This document shows positions 1 through 8,843 of a stretch of DNA of 45,724 nt, piece after piece (the first letter of the stretch is position 1; every line of letters starts with the position of its first letter). Where the stretch lies: positions 1-45,724 of the forward strand of contig JAFYEZ010000008.1 in NCBI GenBank assembly GCA_017544005.1. Direction: 5' to 3'. The notes under the pieces are model-generated. The model did not search any database and was not told the origin of the DNA. It saw only the letters and a program-made list of their open reading frames with translations. The position numbers and the translations under genes are program-made. Source of the DNA: Bacteroidales bacterium (GTDB lineage Bacteria > Bacteroidota > Bacteroidia > Bacteroidales > UBA932).

Positions 1-866
1 ACGCCACGAACGAGACCGACAACTACATGCCGCTCCCGCTGACCCTCTCGCATCACATCCTCCATGAGTTGGCCGCCATCCGCCGGGAGAACCCCTCCCC
101 CATGCCCTACCTCAGGCCGGATGCGAAAAGCCAGTTCACCCTCGAATATGACGAGGACGGCACGCCGCTCCGCATCCACACCATCGTCCTCTCCACGCAG
201 CATGATGAAGGCATCTCGCGCAACCGCATCGAGGCCGATGTCCGCAACATTCTGATTCCGAGGCTTGTGGCTCAGCTTCCGGAAAAGACCGCCCGCCTCT
301 TCCGCGGCGACTACATCCTGCACGTGAACCCCACCGGCCAGTTCATCATCGGCGGGCCGCACGGGGACACCGGCCTGACGGGCCGCAAGATCATCGTGGA
401 TACCTACGGCGGCAGCGCCTCGCACGGCGGCGGAGCCTTCTCCGGCAAGGACACGAGCAAGGTGGACCGCAGCGCCGCCTATGCAGCGCGCCATATCGCC
501 AAGAATCTCGTGGCCGCCGGCGTGGCGGACCGCCTCCTCATCCAGCTTTCCTACGCGATCGGCATCGCCCGTCCGGTGAGTATCTTCGTAAATACCTACG
601 GAACCTCGCACAGCCACCTGAGCGACAGCGAGATCGCCGTGCGGATCGGCGAAAACTTCGACCTGCGACCGGCCGCCATCATCGCGCGTTACGGACTCAA
701 GAATCCCATCTACGAACCGACTGCCGCTTACGGCCACTTCGGCCGCGACCCGTACGTCAAGGAGGTGGAACTCAAGCGCGAAGGTCGGATCGTCCGGAAG
801 GAGGTCCAGTTCTTCGGCTGGGAAAAGCTCGATGTCGTAGATCTCTGCCGCGAGAAGTTCCTGTAG
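1..866 (+). CDS. metK: S-adenosylmethionine synthetase, 3' part
   Basis: This enzyme makes S-adenosylmethionine from ATP and methionine in the cytoplasm. The window starts inside the gene; the first whole codon is at 3 and the frame reads [13 protein letters not shown], which is internal MetK sequence, so the ATG at 27 is not the real start. Visible family motifs are [20 protein letters not shown] and, next to it, [18 protein letters not shown], which carries the substrate/phosphate-binding Lys and Arg. About 287 residues are present; Bacteroidota MetK is usually around 430, so roughly the first third is missing. The gene ends at TAG 864-866, and the next 230 bases hold no gene. The family assignment is secure from the motifs. 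Confidence 0.97.
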   Translation, partial: ATNETDNYMPLPLTLSHHILHELAAIRRENPSPMPYLRPDAKSQFTLEYDEDGTPLRIHTIVLSTQHDEGISRNRIEADVRNILIPRLVAQLPEKTARLFRGDYILHVNPTGQFIIGGPHGDTGLTGRKIIVDTYGGSASHGGGAFSGKDTSKVDRSAAYAARHIAKNLVAAGVADRLLIQLSYAIGIARPVSIFVNTYGTSHSHLSDSEIAVRIGENFDLRPAAIIARYGLKNPIYEPTAAYGHFGRDPYVKEVELKREGRIVRKEVQFFGWEKLDVVDLCREKFL

Positions 867-1097
867 GCGGGTGCCGGCTCCATGCGCCGGCCACGACCCC
901 GGCCCGGCGCCCCTGCGCCGCCGACGCTCGACCCCGAAGATCGGCAGCTACAACCGGACCGTCTGCGGGGAGATTACGCAGTCTCTCCTCTGCGGGCGGT
1001 TGTTGCCGACAGAGCCGAACGGGCGGCGGACGGCGAGGGGCTGTTGACTACGGGAACGGACTACAGACGGGGCGGGGCGGCGGCGAAAAGGGACCGA
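867..1097. other. Non-coding GC-rich spacer
   Basis: This stretch lies between metK and palindromic copy 1. It is very GC-rich, with runs of CCGGC and CGGCGG. I see no gene, RNA or convincing terminator in it. A weak GCCGG/CCGGC inverted pair occurs just after the metK stop, with no T-run. Confidence 0.5.
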
Positions 1098-1210
1098 ACC
1101 TTGGCATTTAACTAACTGAGAATCAGTCAGTAGCATAAAGTACTACCCCCTTCCAGCGGGGGTAGTACTTTATACATCTCGCTGTGACACAGCGAGATAG
1201 GTGCCAAGGC
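1098..1210 (-). repeat. 113-bp palindromic element, copy 1 (stem version I)
   Basis: The outer inverted repeat is CCTTGGCAT (1099-1107) against GTGCCAAGG (1201-1209). The central hairpin has a perfect 16-bp stem, 1135-1150 with 1158-1173 (ATAAAGTACTACCCCC), and a 7-nt loop. Two side arms also pair: 1112-1119 with 1123-1130 (one mismatch) and 1176-1185 with 1189-1198 (perfect 10 bp), giving a cloverleaf-like fold. Outer and inner palindromes share one centre. Its right-hand base, C1210, is also the last base of the TAG stop of the neighbouring minus-strand gene. Orientation is given relative to the copies that flank the RAYT gene. Confidence 0.93.
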
Positions 1211-1710
1211 TAAAAGTTCAGCGCGAAACCGACGCCATTTTTCGTAGGGCCAAACGAGACGGAAGCGGTCGTGGGCTTAGGTCCATAGCGTCGGGAGTAA
1301 TCATTCAGCATCCAGTCAAGTTCTTTCCGGCCTTTTGTCCATAATGGAATACCTGCGCCCAAACTGCCCCCCAGAGCTACTCCGCCTATGACAGCGGGAA
1401 CAAAACCGCCCTCATCGATTCCATAAGCGAGCAACAAGCCGCTCAAGGGCGCAACGAGCGTGGAAAGGAAAATGCCCCAGCCTTGATTGTCTTTTGCCTT
1501 GCGATAGCGGCTCCCATATACGGAATAGCCGACGGCATCACTGAAAGGGACCCAGCCATTGATACCATAGCCAATCGTGATATTCTGACCGGCCGGATCG
1601 ACAAAGATTTGATTTGTTTCTTGCTCTTGAGGCCATCCATAATTGATGCGCTGGGCATTGGTGACGAGCCCGAGGGAAAGCAGTGCAAAAAACAGCAAGT
1701 ATCTTCTCAT
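1210..1710 (-). CDS. Secreted or outer-envelope protein of unknown function
   Basis: I do not recognise the family. The 166-residue product has a clear signal peptide (MRRYLLFFALLSLGLVTNAQ). Two hydrophobic, glycine-rich stretches lie in the middle (FLSTLVAPLSGLLLAYGI and FVPAVIGGVALGGSLGAG), and it ends in GVGFALNF, with the terminal aromatic residue typical of outer-membrane beta-strands. It may be a small envelope protein. The gene lies between palindromic copies 1 and 2. Its TAG stop shares a base with copy 1, and copy 2 begins about 120 bp upstream of its start. Base composition is lower in GC than that of metK and the susCD operon, which suggests an accessory gene. Confidence 0.75.
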   Translation of the reverse strand: MRRYLLFFALLSLGLVTNAQRINYGWPQEQETNQIFVDPAGQNITIGYGINGWVPFSDAVGYSVYGSRYRKAKDNQGWGIFLSTLVAPLSGLLLAYGIDEGGFVPAVIGGVALGGSLGAGIPLWTKGRKELDWMLNDYSRRYGPKPTTASVSFGPTKNGVGFALNF

Positions 1711-1829
1711 AGCATCAGATGTAAGAATTCATTGAACCATAGTACAAAAACCATACCGTGCGACTTTCATTTCCAACGTCGGGGGCGAACCAGACGCATC
1801 AGCGAAAGCGAAGAGCGAGCGAAAGAGGA

Positions 1830-1942
1830 GCCTTGGCGCTTAACTGACTGTCAATCAGTCAGTAGCTCAAAGCACTACCCCCGCCTGATGGGGGTAGTAC
1901 TTTAAGCATCTCGCTGTGAAACAGCAAGATAGGCGCCAAGCT
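1830..1942 (-). repeat. 113-bp palindromic element, copy 2 (stem version I)
   Basis: The outer stem pairs CTTGGCGC (1832-1839) with GCGCCAAG (1933-1940). The central stem AAAGCACTACCCCC (1869-1882) pairs with 1890-1903 with one C-A mismatch and a 7-nt loop. Side arms are 1843-1850 with 1856-1863 (perfect 8 bp) and 1908-1917 with 1921-1930 (one mismatch). This is the closest relative of copy 1. Unusually for the family it lies between divergent genes, directly upstream of a promoter. Confidence 0.92.
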
Positions 1943-1962
1943 TTTTTTCGAAAATTATAGTG

Positions 1963-1970
1963 TATATTTG
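1963..1970 (+). promoter_or_regulatory. Promoter -7 box (TATATTTG)
   Basis: This is an exact match to the Bacteroidota -7 consensus TAnnTTTG, 26 bp upstream of the ATG at 1996 and about 20 bp after palindromic copy 2. No clear -33 TTTG is visible; a T-run (1942-1948) lies in that area. Confidence 0.6.
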
Positions 1971-1995
1971 CAACGAACCACTACCATTGATTACC

Positions 1996-2574
1996 ATGAA
2001 AAAAGCTTTAGCTGTCATTTGTGCGACGCTGTTCTCGTTCGTATCTACAACTGGGTTTGCGCAGGCGGGGAGATTTATCCCGGAGTTGGAGTTGACGGGA
2101 GGAATCGGGTTCCGTTTTGGACAGATTGCATCCGTCACTCCGCAAATCAGCTTTCTGACGGATATCGGAAAAGGGTTTTCATGTGGACCCGGAATTGGAA
2201 TCCGAGGCGGGATTATCACCGTTGATTATCAGATACCCGATAAAATCAGGCATACACAGGAAGAGTTGGATTTGACGCTATATTACCGGTTCCGTTATGC
2301 GCCGGGCGTTTTTTGTGCTGTTCTTGATGCAGGAGGGGCCTTCGGCCTCTATTCTTATGACAAACGAACCATTCCCTCTGAGTGCAGGTATTCAGGTTTC
2401 TTTGTTGAACCGCAAGTCGGCGCTTGCTTCAATCGATGGTCACTGGCGTTGGGCGTACTCCTAAACCAAACCGATTATACGCAGCATGAACGGAAAGGGG
2501 ATATGGTCTTCAGTACCACGACCAAAGACAAATTGACGCCGGCGCTGACATTGCACGTCGGATACGCGCTGTAG
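1996..2574 (+). CDS. Small outer-membrane beta-barrel-like protein
   Basis: The 192-residue product has a signal peptide (MKKALAVICATLFSFVSTTGFAQ) followed by alternating polar/apolar strands rich in Gly, Tyr and Phe, such as YYRFRYAPGVFCAVLD and LHVGYAL at the C-terminus. This pattern fits an outer-membrane beta-barrel of the porin/PorT type, but I cannot name the family. I chose the ATG at 1996 because it precedes the signal peptide and follows a TATATTTG promoter; an in-frame ATG at 1960 lies before that promoter. It converges on rsmE with a 15-bp gap. Composition is lower in GC than the operon that follows. Confidence 0.72.
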   Translation: MKKALAVICATLFSFVSTTGFAQAGRFIPELELTGGIGFRFGQIASVTPQISFLTDIGKGFSCGPGIGIRGGIITVDYQIPDKIRHTQEELDLTLYYRFRYAPGVFCAVLDAGGAFGLYSYDKRTIPSECRYSGFFVEPQVGACFNRWSLALGVLLNQTDYTQHERKGDMVFSTTTKDKLTPALTLHVGYAL

Positions 2575-2589
2575 TCCTCGGATCAATAC

Positions 2590-3390
2590 TTAATCAGCGA
2601 AATTGAAATAGACGGCGGCGGTTGCAGCGATGGCCGCCGTTTCTATGCGCAGGCGGCTGGAGCCGAGGGAGACGGGCTGCCAGCCGAGGGAAACGGCCTG
2701 GGCGATCTCCGCGCGGGAGAAGTCCCCTTCCGGGCCGATCATCACGATGACAGGACGGGGCGCGACAGCGGCACCTGAGGGGGCGGCGGAAGCCGCGGAA
2801 GCCGAGGGACCAGCAGCAGTGCCTGAGGGGAAGGCCTCGCGCAGAACTTCCGTCAGCGGACGTTTCTCCACGCCCAGCGAAGCCGTCTCATCGCAATAGC
2901 AGATGCAGCGCAGGGCATCGTCTGCGGCGTGGGCCGCCAGAAAATCAGCCACCCGGGCGGCTGGCTCCAGCGTGGGAACCGTCCCCTTGTGCGACTGCTT
3001 AGCCGCGCTCACGAGAATGCGCTCCACCCGCTCCGGTTTGAAGACCTTGCGCTCGGAATACTCCCCGAAGAGCGGGGTGATGATATCGACGCCGATCTCG
3101 GTGGCCTTTTCAGCAAACCATTCGAAACGGTCAATATTCTTGGGCGGGGCGACCGCCATCTGAAGGTGGTAGGGATGCGAACCGTAGCCCTCCTGCCGCT
3201 CCAGGATCCGGAAGCGGAGGGCACGCGGGTCGGCATCGAGTATTTCGCAGCGGTAGAGGCAACCCGCACCGTCCACGACGTGGATCGTCTCCCCCGCCCG
3301 GTGCCGCAACACCCGGACGCAGTGGGAAGATTCCTCTGCGTCCAGGGTCGTGGCGCCGCTTGCGATATCGCGGCAGTAGAAAAGTTCCAT
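2590..3390 (-). CDS. rsmE: 16S rRNA m3U1498 methyltransferase
   Basis: RsmE methylates U1498 of 16S rRNA using SAM. The 266-residue product shows the SPOUT-class C-terminal knot motifs IGPEGDF (218-224) and SLGSSRLRIETA (241-252), and the N-terminal PUA-like part with HCVRVLRHRAGE. Residues 188-211 form an Ala/Ser/Pro/Gly-rich insertion just before the knot (SGTAAGPSASAASAAPSG), probably a flexible loop. The gene begins only 4 bp after the stop of the BACON lipoprotein gene, so it appears to be the last gene of the susCD operon, an odd place for a housekeeping methyltransferase. It may also have its own promoter, which I did not find. Confidence 0.95.
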   Translation of the reverse strand: MELFYCRDIASGATTLDAEESSHCVRVLRHRAGETIHVVDGAGCLYRCEILDADPRALRFRILERQEGYGSHPYHLQMAVAPPKNIDRFEWFAEKATEIGVDIITPLFGEYSERKVFKPERVERILVSAAKQSHKGTVPTLEPAARVADFLAAHAADDALRCICYCDETASLGVEKRPLTEVLREAFPSGTAAGPSASAASAAPSGAAVAPRPVIVMIGPEGDFSRAEIAQAVSLGWQPVSLGSSRLRIETAAIAATAAVYFNFAD

Positions 3391-3394
3391 CCGC

Positions 3395-4864
3395 CTACTG
3401 TTTGACGAGCGTCAGGGGCAGGTATGCGCGGTCGAGCACGCGGTTGGTAAAGGAGGTGGTGCCGTTGTTCTTGCCGTTGCCGCGCAGCAGCAGCTGCACG
3501 AAAGGACACCAGTTGTTGCTCACCTTGGTCCAATGGCCCATCAGGACGGCATTTGCCCCGCCCCGCTGCGCGCCGAAGCCGATCTTGTAGGAAGCGCCGG
3601 TCAGCACGGTGGAGGTGTTGTTGCGGGAGTATGCACCCAGCGTGTAGAGGGTGGAATACTCATACGTTCCGGACACATAGGGCGTCGTGATGATGCCCGA
3701 AGTGGAGGAACCGGTCAGGGAGAGCGTACCGTCGGCATTGTAGAGAGCATTCATCGGAAGGTCGTGCCCCTTGAGTCCGGAGACCGTATAGGAGACGCCC
3801 GCCTCTTTCTGCGCGATGGTCAGGGTGAAGTTGAACCCGCGGTCGTCCGTCGCAGCCCAGGTACCGAGCCACGACGCATAGGTCGCAGCCGCATTGGAGA
3901 GCAGCGTGGCGGCGTATTTGCCGGTAGGCTCACCCTCTGCCGTCAGGCCGACTGCAATCAGGTACCAGTCTCCGGCGGGATAATCCGCGGCAGCAAGGGT
4001 GTCAACCACCGAATCGGTGTAGAGCACTTCGGAGAGCGTCTTGCCGCCCTCCATCTTCGCCTTCATCCCATCGAGCGCGTCGCTCCAGCCGGTGAAGGTG
4101 ATATAATCGTTCATCGTCTGGCCTTTGGCATCGAAATCCGCTTTGGAGAGAAGCAGCGTTCCGTAGGTCTTGCCCACAGCTGCCGGATCGACGTCAATGG
4201 CGAAAATCTCCTGTACGACATCCTGGTAGATGGATTTGCCCTTGTAGGCAGGCGTCCAGTCCGTCGTGACGGAGAAGGTCGGATACTGCTTGATATCGAA
4301 GCTGCCCTTGAGGCTGCCCAGTTCATAATTGACCAGGCCCTTGCGGACACCGTCCGCGTTGGAGGCGACGGTAATCGTGACGGCCCCGTCCGCCTGCGCC
4401 ACGGTGATCCACTCCTGCGGGGAGGAGATCACCAGGGTGCCGCTGTTGGAGGTGTAGTTGTATTTCAGGGCGTGCTGGCTGCCGTTCAGGATGGTATCGG
4501 CCGGGGTAAAGCCCTTGACGATGATACCGGCCTGCTGGACGGTGATGCCGAGTTTCTCCGTGCCGGAGGTGAGGTTCACGCGGGCATAGCGCGTCTCGTT
4601 GTGCGGGTTGGCCGTCACCGTCACCGCCACCTCCGAACCGCTTGCCACGGCCGTGCACCAGTCGCGGTCTGTCGCCACCGTGAAGGGGTTCTCTGCCTTT
4701 ACCGTGAAGGAACTCGAACCGCCGAGGGGCTCGAAGACCAGGTCGGACTGCTCCACGGTCATCGTGTGGGTGGGCTCCACCCAGACAGGTTCTTTCTCGC
4801 CGCAGGAAACGGCGGCCAGGGAAAGAGCTGCCAGTAAAAAACTACTATAGAGGAATCTGTTCAT
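3395..4864 (-). CDS. BACON-domain lipoprotein of the susCD operon
   Basis: A 489-residue lipoprotein with signal peptide and lipobox (LAAVSC, Cys21). Residues about 36-200 contain two BACON-like Ig folds, seen in the pattern FTVKAENPFTVATDRDWCTA ... ITVQQAG and ISSPQEWITVAQADGAVTI. BACON domains are common in Bacteroidota surface lipoproteins, where they bind ligands or act as spacers. The C-terminal half (about 200-489) is beta-rich and I do not recognise it. The gene lies 11 bp after the DUF4302-like gene and 4 bp before rsmE. Probable role: surface-exposed accessory protein for the SusCD importer, with unknown ligand. Confidence 0.85.
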   Translation of the reverse strand: MNRFLYSSFLLAALSLAAVSCGEKEPVWVEPTHTMTVEQSDLVFEPLGGSSSFTVKAENPFTVATDRDWCTAVASGSEVAVTVTANPHNETRYARVNLTSGTEKLGITVQQAGIIVKGFTPADTILNGSQHALKYNYTSNSGTLVISSPQEWITVAQADGAVTITVASNADGVRKGLVNYELGSLKGSFDIKQYPTFSVTTDWTPAYKGKSIYQDVVQEIFAIDVDPAAVGKTYGTLLLSKADFDAKGQTMNDYITFTGWSDALDGMKAKMEGGKTLSEVLYTDSVVDTLAAADYPAGDWYLIAVGLTAEGEPTGKYAATLLSNAAATYASWLGTWAATDDRGFNFTLTIAQKEAGVSYTVSGLKGHDLPMNALYNADGTLSLTGSSTSGIITTPYVSGTYEYSTLYTLGAYSRNNTSTVLTGASYKIGFGAQRGGANAVLMGHWTKVSNNWCPFVQLLLRGNGKNNGTTSFTNRVLDRAYLPLTLVKQ

Positions 4865-4875
4865 AGGGCAATCCG

Positions 4876-6288
4876 TTATTTCTTGGTAAGGGTATTGAGA
4901 TACTGCATACGGTAGTCGCCTTTCACCAACCAGGCGCTGTTGGTCACCTTTCCTGCGGAAGCGCCATCTTTCTCATAGTAGAGAATGAAGGAGTTGATGG
5001 GCTTGCCGGCCACGGAAGGACCCGCCGTCCAGTTGAGGACGAAGTGGGCGGGATCAGCGGTATAGGAAGCCTGGTCGAGGGAGGTGCGCATACCGTACTT
5101 GGTGGAGCGCCAGAGCGAGTTGGATGCGGTGCTGAGCCACCAGGGGCAGAGCCAGACGACATTGCCGTCCACCTCGCCGAGGGTCTGGCCGTAGAGGTAG
5201 AGGCTGCCGGAGGCGAGGTCATAATTGACCACCGGCGCAAAGTTGGCGTTCAGGCCGGTCATCCGGAAGGACTTCCGGTTCTCCAGCACCTCGAGGGTGA
5301 CATCGATGCTCTTGGAACTGTCGTAGGTGAGCGTGTAATCGCCTGCGTAGGCGTCATATGCCAGCCAGCCTGCGGGCAGGTTGCCGGTCATCGCGAGATC
5401 GTAGAAGGAGAGTGTCTGCGCCGTGGCGTTCCATACGAAATCCTGCACATCCATGCCCGCGAGATAATCCACCACCGGCTGCAGGGCCGCATCGACCGAT
5501 TTGCCGGAGAGCGCCTTCTTGAGGGTACGGTTGGTGAAAATGCCCGTTTCCGTGTATACGAAAGGCAGTTCCACCACCGGCTTCTCGATAGCCTCTTCCG
5601 TTGCCGTAGCCGGCGTGTAGTGGTTGAAGACGATATGGCGGTTCTCCATATCCAGGGTCACGCTCAGGTTCTTCTCCGGAGCGATGAAACTGGAGATGTA
5701 GAAGCCGTCACGCATATTCACGACATTCTGCATGAAGGTAGCGGGTGCCTTGTCGAGCGGGAAGAGGTAATAGGTCCGTCCGCCGCGCTTGCCCTTGAGT
5801 TTCACGCACTCGGCTTTGGCCTCGAGAATCAGGAACTCGAAGTCGCCGCCCAGGGCCTGGTAGTGGCCGGTCTGGCCGTAGCCGTTCAGGCTGGTACCCG
5901 ACGGGGTGCAGTAGTAGTGAAGAACATAGTTGTTGTCGTCAAAGGAGAGCACCGGACCGTCGTCCGTCGTCATCTTGTAGAGCGACGTATAGGAGGTTGC
6001 CGGATCGCTGCACATCTCGCCCCAGGCCGTCACCTTGTCGGTGGTGAACTTCAGAGCGACCATGTAGCCGCCGTGGATGGCCGTGGTATTCTCCTCGTTC
6101 ATGAACTGATACATGGCCCATCCGTTGGGCGCGGCCACGAGAATATCCTGGCAGGCTTTCAGGGCCTCCTGCATACGCACGGTCGGCTTCTTGTCAAAGG
6201 CGGGTTCGCGGTCTTTCACGCAGGAAGCGGCTGCAGCCACCGTCAGGGCGGCCATCAGCAGGAAGGAAAGAATTCTGTTGTGTTTCAT
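4876..6288 (-). CDS. DUF4302-like surface lipoprotein
   Basis: A 470-residue predicted lipoprotein with lipobox AAAASC (Cys23). The N-terminal part (ALKACQDILVAAPNGWAMYQ, then a GGYMVALKF strand) resembles the DUF4302 proteins that travel with SusCD pairs and HExxH lipoproteins in Bacteroidota; this assignment is from memory of the family and needs a profile check. Function is unknown. It sits 15 bp after the metallohydrolase gene and 11 bp before the BACON lipoprotein gene, in the same transcription unit as susC and susD. Probable site of action: outer membrane, outward-facing. Confidence 0.78.
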   Translation of the reverse strand: MKHNRILSFLLMAALTVAAAASCVKDREPAFDKKPTVRMQEALKACQDILVAAPNGWAMYQFMNEENTTAIHGGYMVALKFTTDKVTAWGEMCSDPATSYTSLYKMTTDDGPVLSFDDNNYVLHYYCTPSGTSLNGYGQTGHYQALGGDFEFLILEAKAECVKLKGKRGGRTYYLFPLDKAPATFMQNVVNMRDGFYISSFIAPEKNLSVTLDMENRHIVFNHYTPATATEEAIEKPVVELPFVYTETGIFTNRTLKKALSGKSVDAALQPVVDYLAGMDVQDFVWNATAQTLSFYDLAMTGNLPAGWLAYDAYAGDYTLTYDSSKSIDVTLEVLENRKSFRMTGLNANFAPVVNYDLASGSLYLYGQTLGEVDGNVVWLCPWWLSTASNSLWRSTKYGMRTSLDQASYTADPAHFVLNWTAGPSVAGKPINSFILYYEKDGASAGKVTNSAWLVKGDYRMQYLNTLTKK

Positions 6289-6303
6289 CGTGCTGTCCTC
6301 CTT

Positions 6304-7218
6304 TTAATATACTTCCACGGAATGAAGATCCACCAGCCCGGCCATCACCTCCGCCTCACGGCGCAGGATGGCGTCGCGCAGGTCGTCCAGGTTGATGTCG
6401 AAGGTCTCGGCCATGTACGACTTGACGATACCCATCTTGGTGGCCAGTTTGGCGGAGCCGTCCTTGGTTTCGCCCTTGGCGGCAGCCAGCTGGGCCTCCC
6501 ACCAGGCTGCGTCATGGGTGACATACATGGACATGCACTCGGCGAAGTCCTCCCGGTCGGAGTGCTGCGAGTAGCGGGTGATGAAGCCACGCTGCAGGTG
6601 ATCAGCCGAATAGTCGGCGGCATTCCAGCTGTCGGCCAGGTAGCCGTCTTCGCTGGCGCCCGAAACCTGCGAGAAGGTCACCGGGAAATCCTTGGTCTGG
6701 TTGAGAATGTGAGTAAACTCGTGGTGAATGGTTTTCAGGTAGTAGTAGTTGAGGTTCTCCGCCGTGGTGGAGTACTTGGGCAGGTAGTTGATCCCCATCA
6801 GGATGATCTTCTTGCCGCCCTCTGCAGTACCCAGGGTGTAAACACCGTTGTTCTTGTACTCCCACTCGCCCATCAGGAAGAACTCCTTGGGGAAGTAGGT
6901 GCGGGTGAAGGTCACGCCGGCCACCTCGTCGTAGGAGTCGATGCAGAGGTACTTCACGAGATGCGCCATGACAATCGCATTGTCGTAGGCAGCCGGAACC
7001 GAATAGTAGTTCAGGTCGCTCTCGTTGTTCTCATAACGGTACTTGAACTCGATGTTGTAGGGATAGACGAAGTTGGCGTCCAGCCACAGATCGAAGGCGT
7101 TCTTTTCATAGCTGTCCACCGTGATGATGCTGTTCGGATCCAGGGGCGCCTCCGAGCAGGAGGTAGCCGACGGCAGAAGAGCCAGCAGAGACAGCGCTAA
7201 AATGAGATATCTTTTCAT
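6304..7218 (-). CDS. SusCD-associated zinc metallohydrolase lipoprotein
   Basis: A 304-residue lipoprotein (lipobox SATSC, Cys21) with the zinc-protease motif HEFTH at residues 166-170 (KTIHHEFTHILNQ), which supplies two His ligands and the catalytic Glu. A downstream acidic segment, DREDFAECMSMY, is a candidate for the third metal ligand. It matches the substrate import-associated zinc metallohydrolase lipoproteins encoded beside susC/susD. The ATG at 7218 is preferred because AAGGAG lies about 9 bp upstream; another in-frame ATG at 7239 overlaps the susD stop. Likely role: trimming a peptide or other bound substrate at the cell surface before import. Substrate unknown. Confidence 0.88.
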   Translation of the reverse strand: MKRYLILALSLLALLPSATSCSEAPLDPNSIITVDSYEKNAFDLWLDANFVYPYNIEFKYRYENNESDLNYYSVPAAYDNAIVMAHLVKYLCIDSYDEVAGVTFTRTYFPKEFFLMGEWEYKNNGVYTLGTAEGGKKIILMGINYLPKYSTTAENLNYYYLKTIHHEFTHILNQTKDFPVTFSQVSGASEDGYLADSWNAADYSADHLQRGFITRYSQHSDREDFAECMSMYVTHDAAWWEAQLAAAKGETKDGSAKLATKMGIVKSYMAETFDINLDDLRDAILRREAEVMAGLVDLHSVEVY

Positions 7219-7238
7219 AAATGTACGCTCCTTATTCA

Positions 7239-8831
7239 TTATCTGGGGTTCGGAGTAAAGCCGCCCTGGATGACCTTGTACGGGATCTGGAGGGCGAAAC
7301 GGGGATCGCGGGCCTCGAGCGAGTCGGTCACGGCGACCGGCACGTAGCCTGCTTCGGTGATGTTGATCTGGCGGCGGTGAACCGTGATGCCGTAGCGGCG
7401 CAGATCCTGCCAGCGGTGACCGAATCCGATCAGTTCCAGACGCTTGCAGTTGAGCAGGCACTGGAGCATCGTCTCCTTGTCGCCTCCCTCCTCACCGATA
7501 TCGAAGCCCGGGTGGAGGTGCTTCTTGACGGTGGCCTTGTTCCAGCCGTGGTAAGCCACGCCATTGTAGAAGGCCTTGATGTTAGCAGGCGTCAGGGTGT
7601 AGGTGCTGGTGGTGATGTTGTGCAGCCAGAGGTTCAGATCGTCGCACGCATCCTGGTAGTTGCCCAGCAGGATGTTGGCCTCGGCGCGGTTGAGCAGCGT
7701 CTCATCGGTGCTCAGCGAGAGGCAGATCGTGCGGACGTAACCGGTACCGGCCACCGGGTCGGTGTACTGGAAGATGCGCGGCACGCGCCAGAAAATGATC
7801 TTGTCCATGCTGCCGGAGTAGGTCTTCACGCCATCCCGGAAGGTTGATTTGCCCCAGGGATAGGTTGCCTCCATGTCCTCCGTGGAGGAGACGTAGGAAC
7901 CATGCGAGAAGCGGTTGTAGCTGGAGTAGTTGGCCCAGACATAACCGTGCGTGGAGTAGCAGGCCTGCAGCAGCAGGTTGGCCGGCGAGTTGGAGTCGCA
8001 GTAGCCCGTCGCGTGGAGCAGCGGACCGTTGGTACCCGTAGGCAGCGAGCCCAGGTAAGCCCAGTCCTTCAGCATCGTGGCCGGCGACTCGCCGAGCACG
8101 TGGTTGGCACATTCGATCGCCTTGTCATACTTGCCGTAGAAGAGGTAGAAACGGGTGGCGAAGGCGTAGGCCGCATTCTGGTTGAAGTGATACTTGGGAA
8201 CCCGGTAGCGGGAGTCGCCCACCAGCGGGAGACCGCGTTCGATATCCTTTTCGATGGCCGCATAGAGATCCGCCACCGAACCGCGATCGTGCTGGATGTT
8301 GAAACCCTTCTCGACGGCGGTCAGGTAAGGCAGGCCGGGATCCGAAGCGGCGTGCGTCGGATCGTAGGGCATGCAGAACATCGTACCCAGGATAAAGTGG
8401 TTGTAAGCGCGGGCGATGTAAGCCTCGCCGTAGATCTCGCGCAGGTCGGGACGGGCCTCGGGGGTACCGAGCTCGGCAAGTCCCTCGAGCACCACGTTGG
8501 TCGCCGCGATAGCACGCCAGTAGTCGGACCAGCAGTTCTCGGGGCTCTCGTTGTCGCTCTCGGTAATCTCCTCGAACTTGTAAACCTGCTCCAGGAAGCG
8601 CTTGCTGTTGTTGAAGGAAGTCAGGCCGAAATCGTCGATGTTGTCGCTCATCATCTCGGCCATGGAAATCATCACGTGGGTCGTATAGGCAGAGCCCAGC
8701 AGGGAGCTCATCTCCTCCTTGGTGTCAACCTCGGCACGCTTGTCGGGGTTGACGTCCAGGAACTTGTCGCAGGAAGTGAGGGCGAAGAGCGCTGCGGCCG
8801 CCAGTATGATGGTAAGTTTGGTTGCTTTCAT
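7239..8831 (-). CDS. SusD/RagB-family substrate-binding lipoprotein
   Basis: A 530-residue SusD-like protein: lipobox LFALTSC (Cys21), then CDKFLDVNPDKRAEV, the usual SusD N-terminus, TPR-like helices, and a RagB-type C-terminus (RLELIGFGHRWQDLRRYG, close to the family ERxxEFxxEGxRWxDLxR motif). SusD proteins form the lid of the SusC pore and capture ligand. I chose the ATG at 8831 because AGGAGG lies 6 bp upstream; the ATG at 8837 abuts that ribosome-binding site directly. It begins 12 bp after the susC stop. The HExxH and BACON partners suggest a peptide or protein-linked substrate rather than a plain glycan, but no hydrolase in the operon settles this. Confidence 0.95.
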   Translation of the reverse strand: MKATKLTIILAAAALFALTSCDKFLDVNPDKRAEVDTKEEMSSLLGSAYTTHVMISMAEMMSDNIDDFGLTSFNNSKRFLEQVYKFEEITESDNESPENCWSDYWRAIAATNVVLEGLAELGTPEARPDLREIYGEAYIARAYNHFILGTMFCMPYDPTHAASDPGLPYLTAVEKGFNIQHDRGSVADLYAAIEKDIERGLPLVGDSRYRVPKYHFNQNAAYAFATRFYLFYGKYDKAIECANHVLGESPATMLKDWAYLGSLPTGTNGPLLHATGYCDSNSPANLLLQACYSTHGYVWANYSSYNRFSHGSYVSSTEDMEATYPWGKSTFRDGVKTYSGSMDKIIFWRVPRIFQYTDPVAGTGYVRTICLSLSTDETLLNRAEANILLGNYQDACDDLNLWLHNITTSTYTLTPANIKAFYNGVAYHGWNKATVKKHLHPGFDIGEEGGDKETMLQCLLNCKRLELIGFGHRWQDLRRYGITVHRRQINITEAGYVPVAVTDSLEARDPRFALQIPYKVIQGGFTPNPR

Positions 8832-8843
8832 GATCATCCTCCT

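Noticed and set aside
867-1097. A small gene at 882-1115
   Set aside because: The frame is Arg/Pro/Asp-rich, has no ribosome-binding site, and runs into palindromic copy 1.
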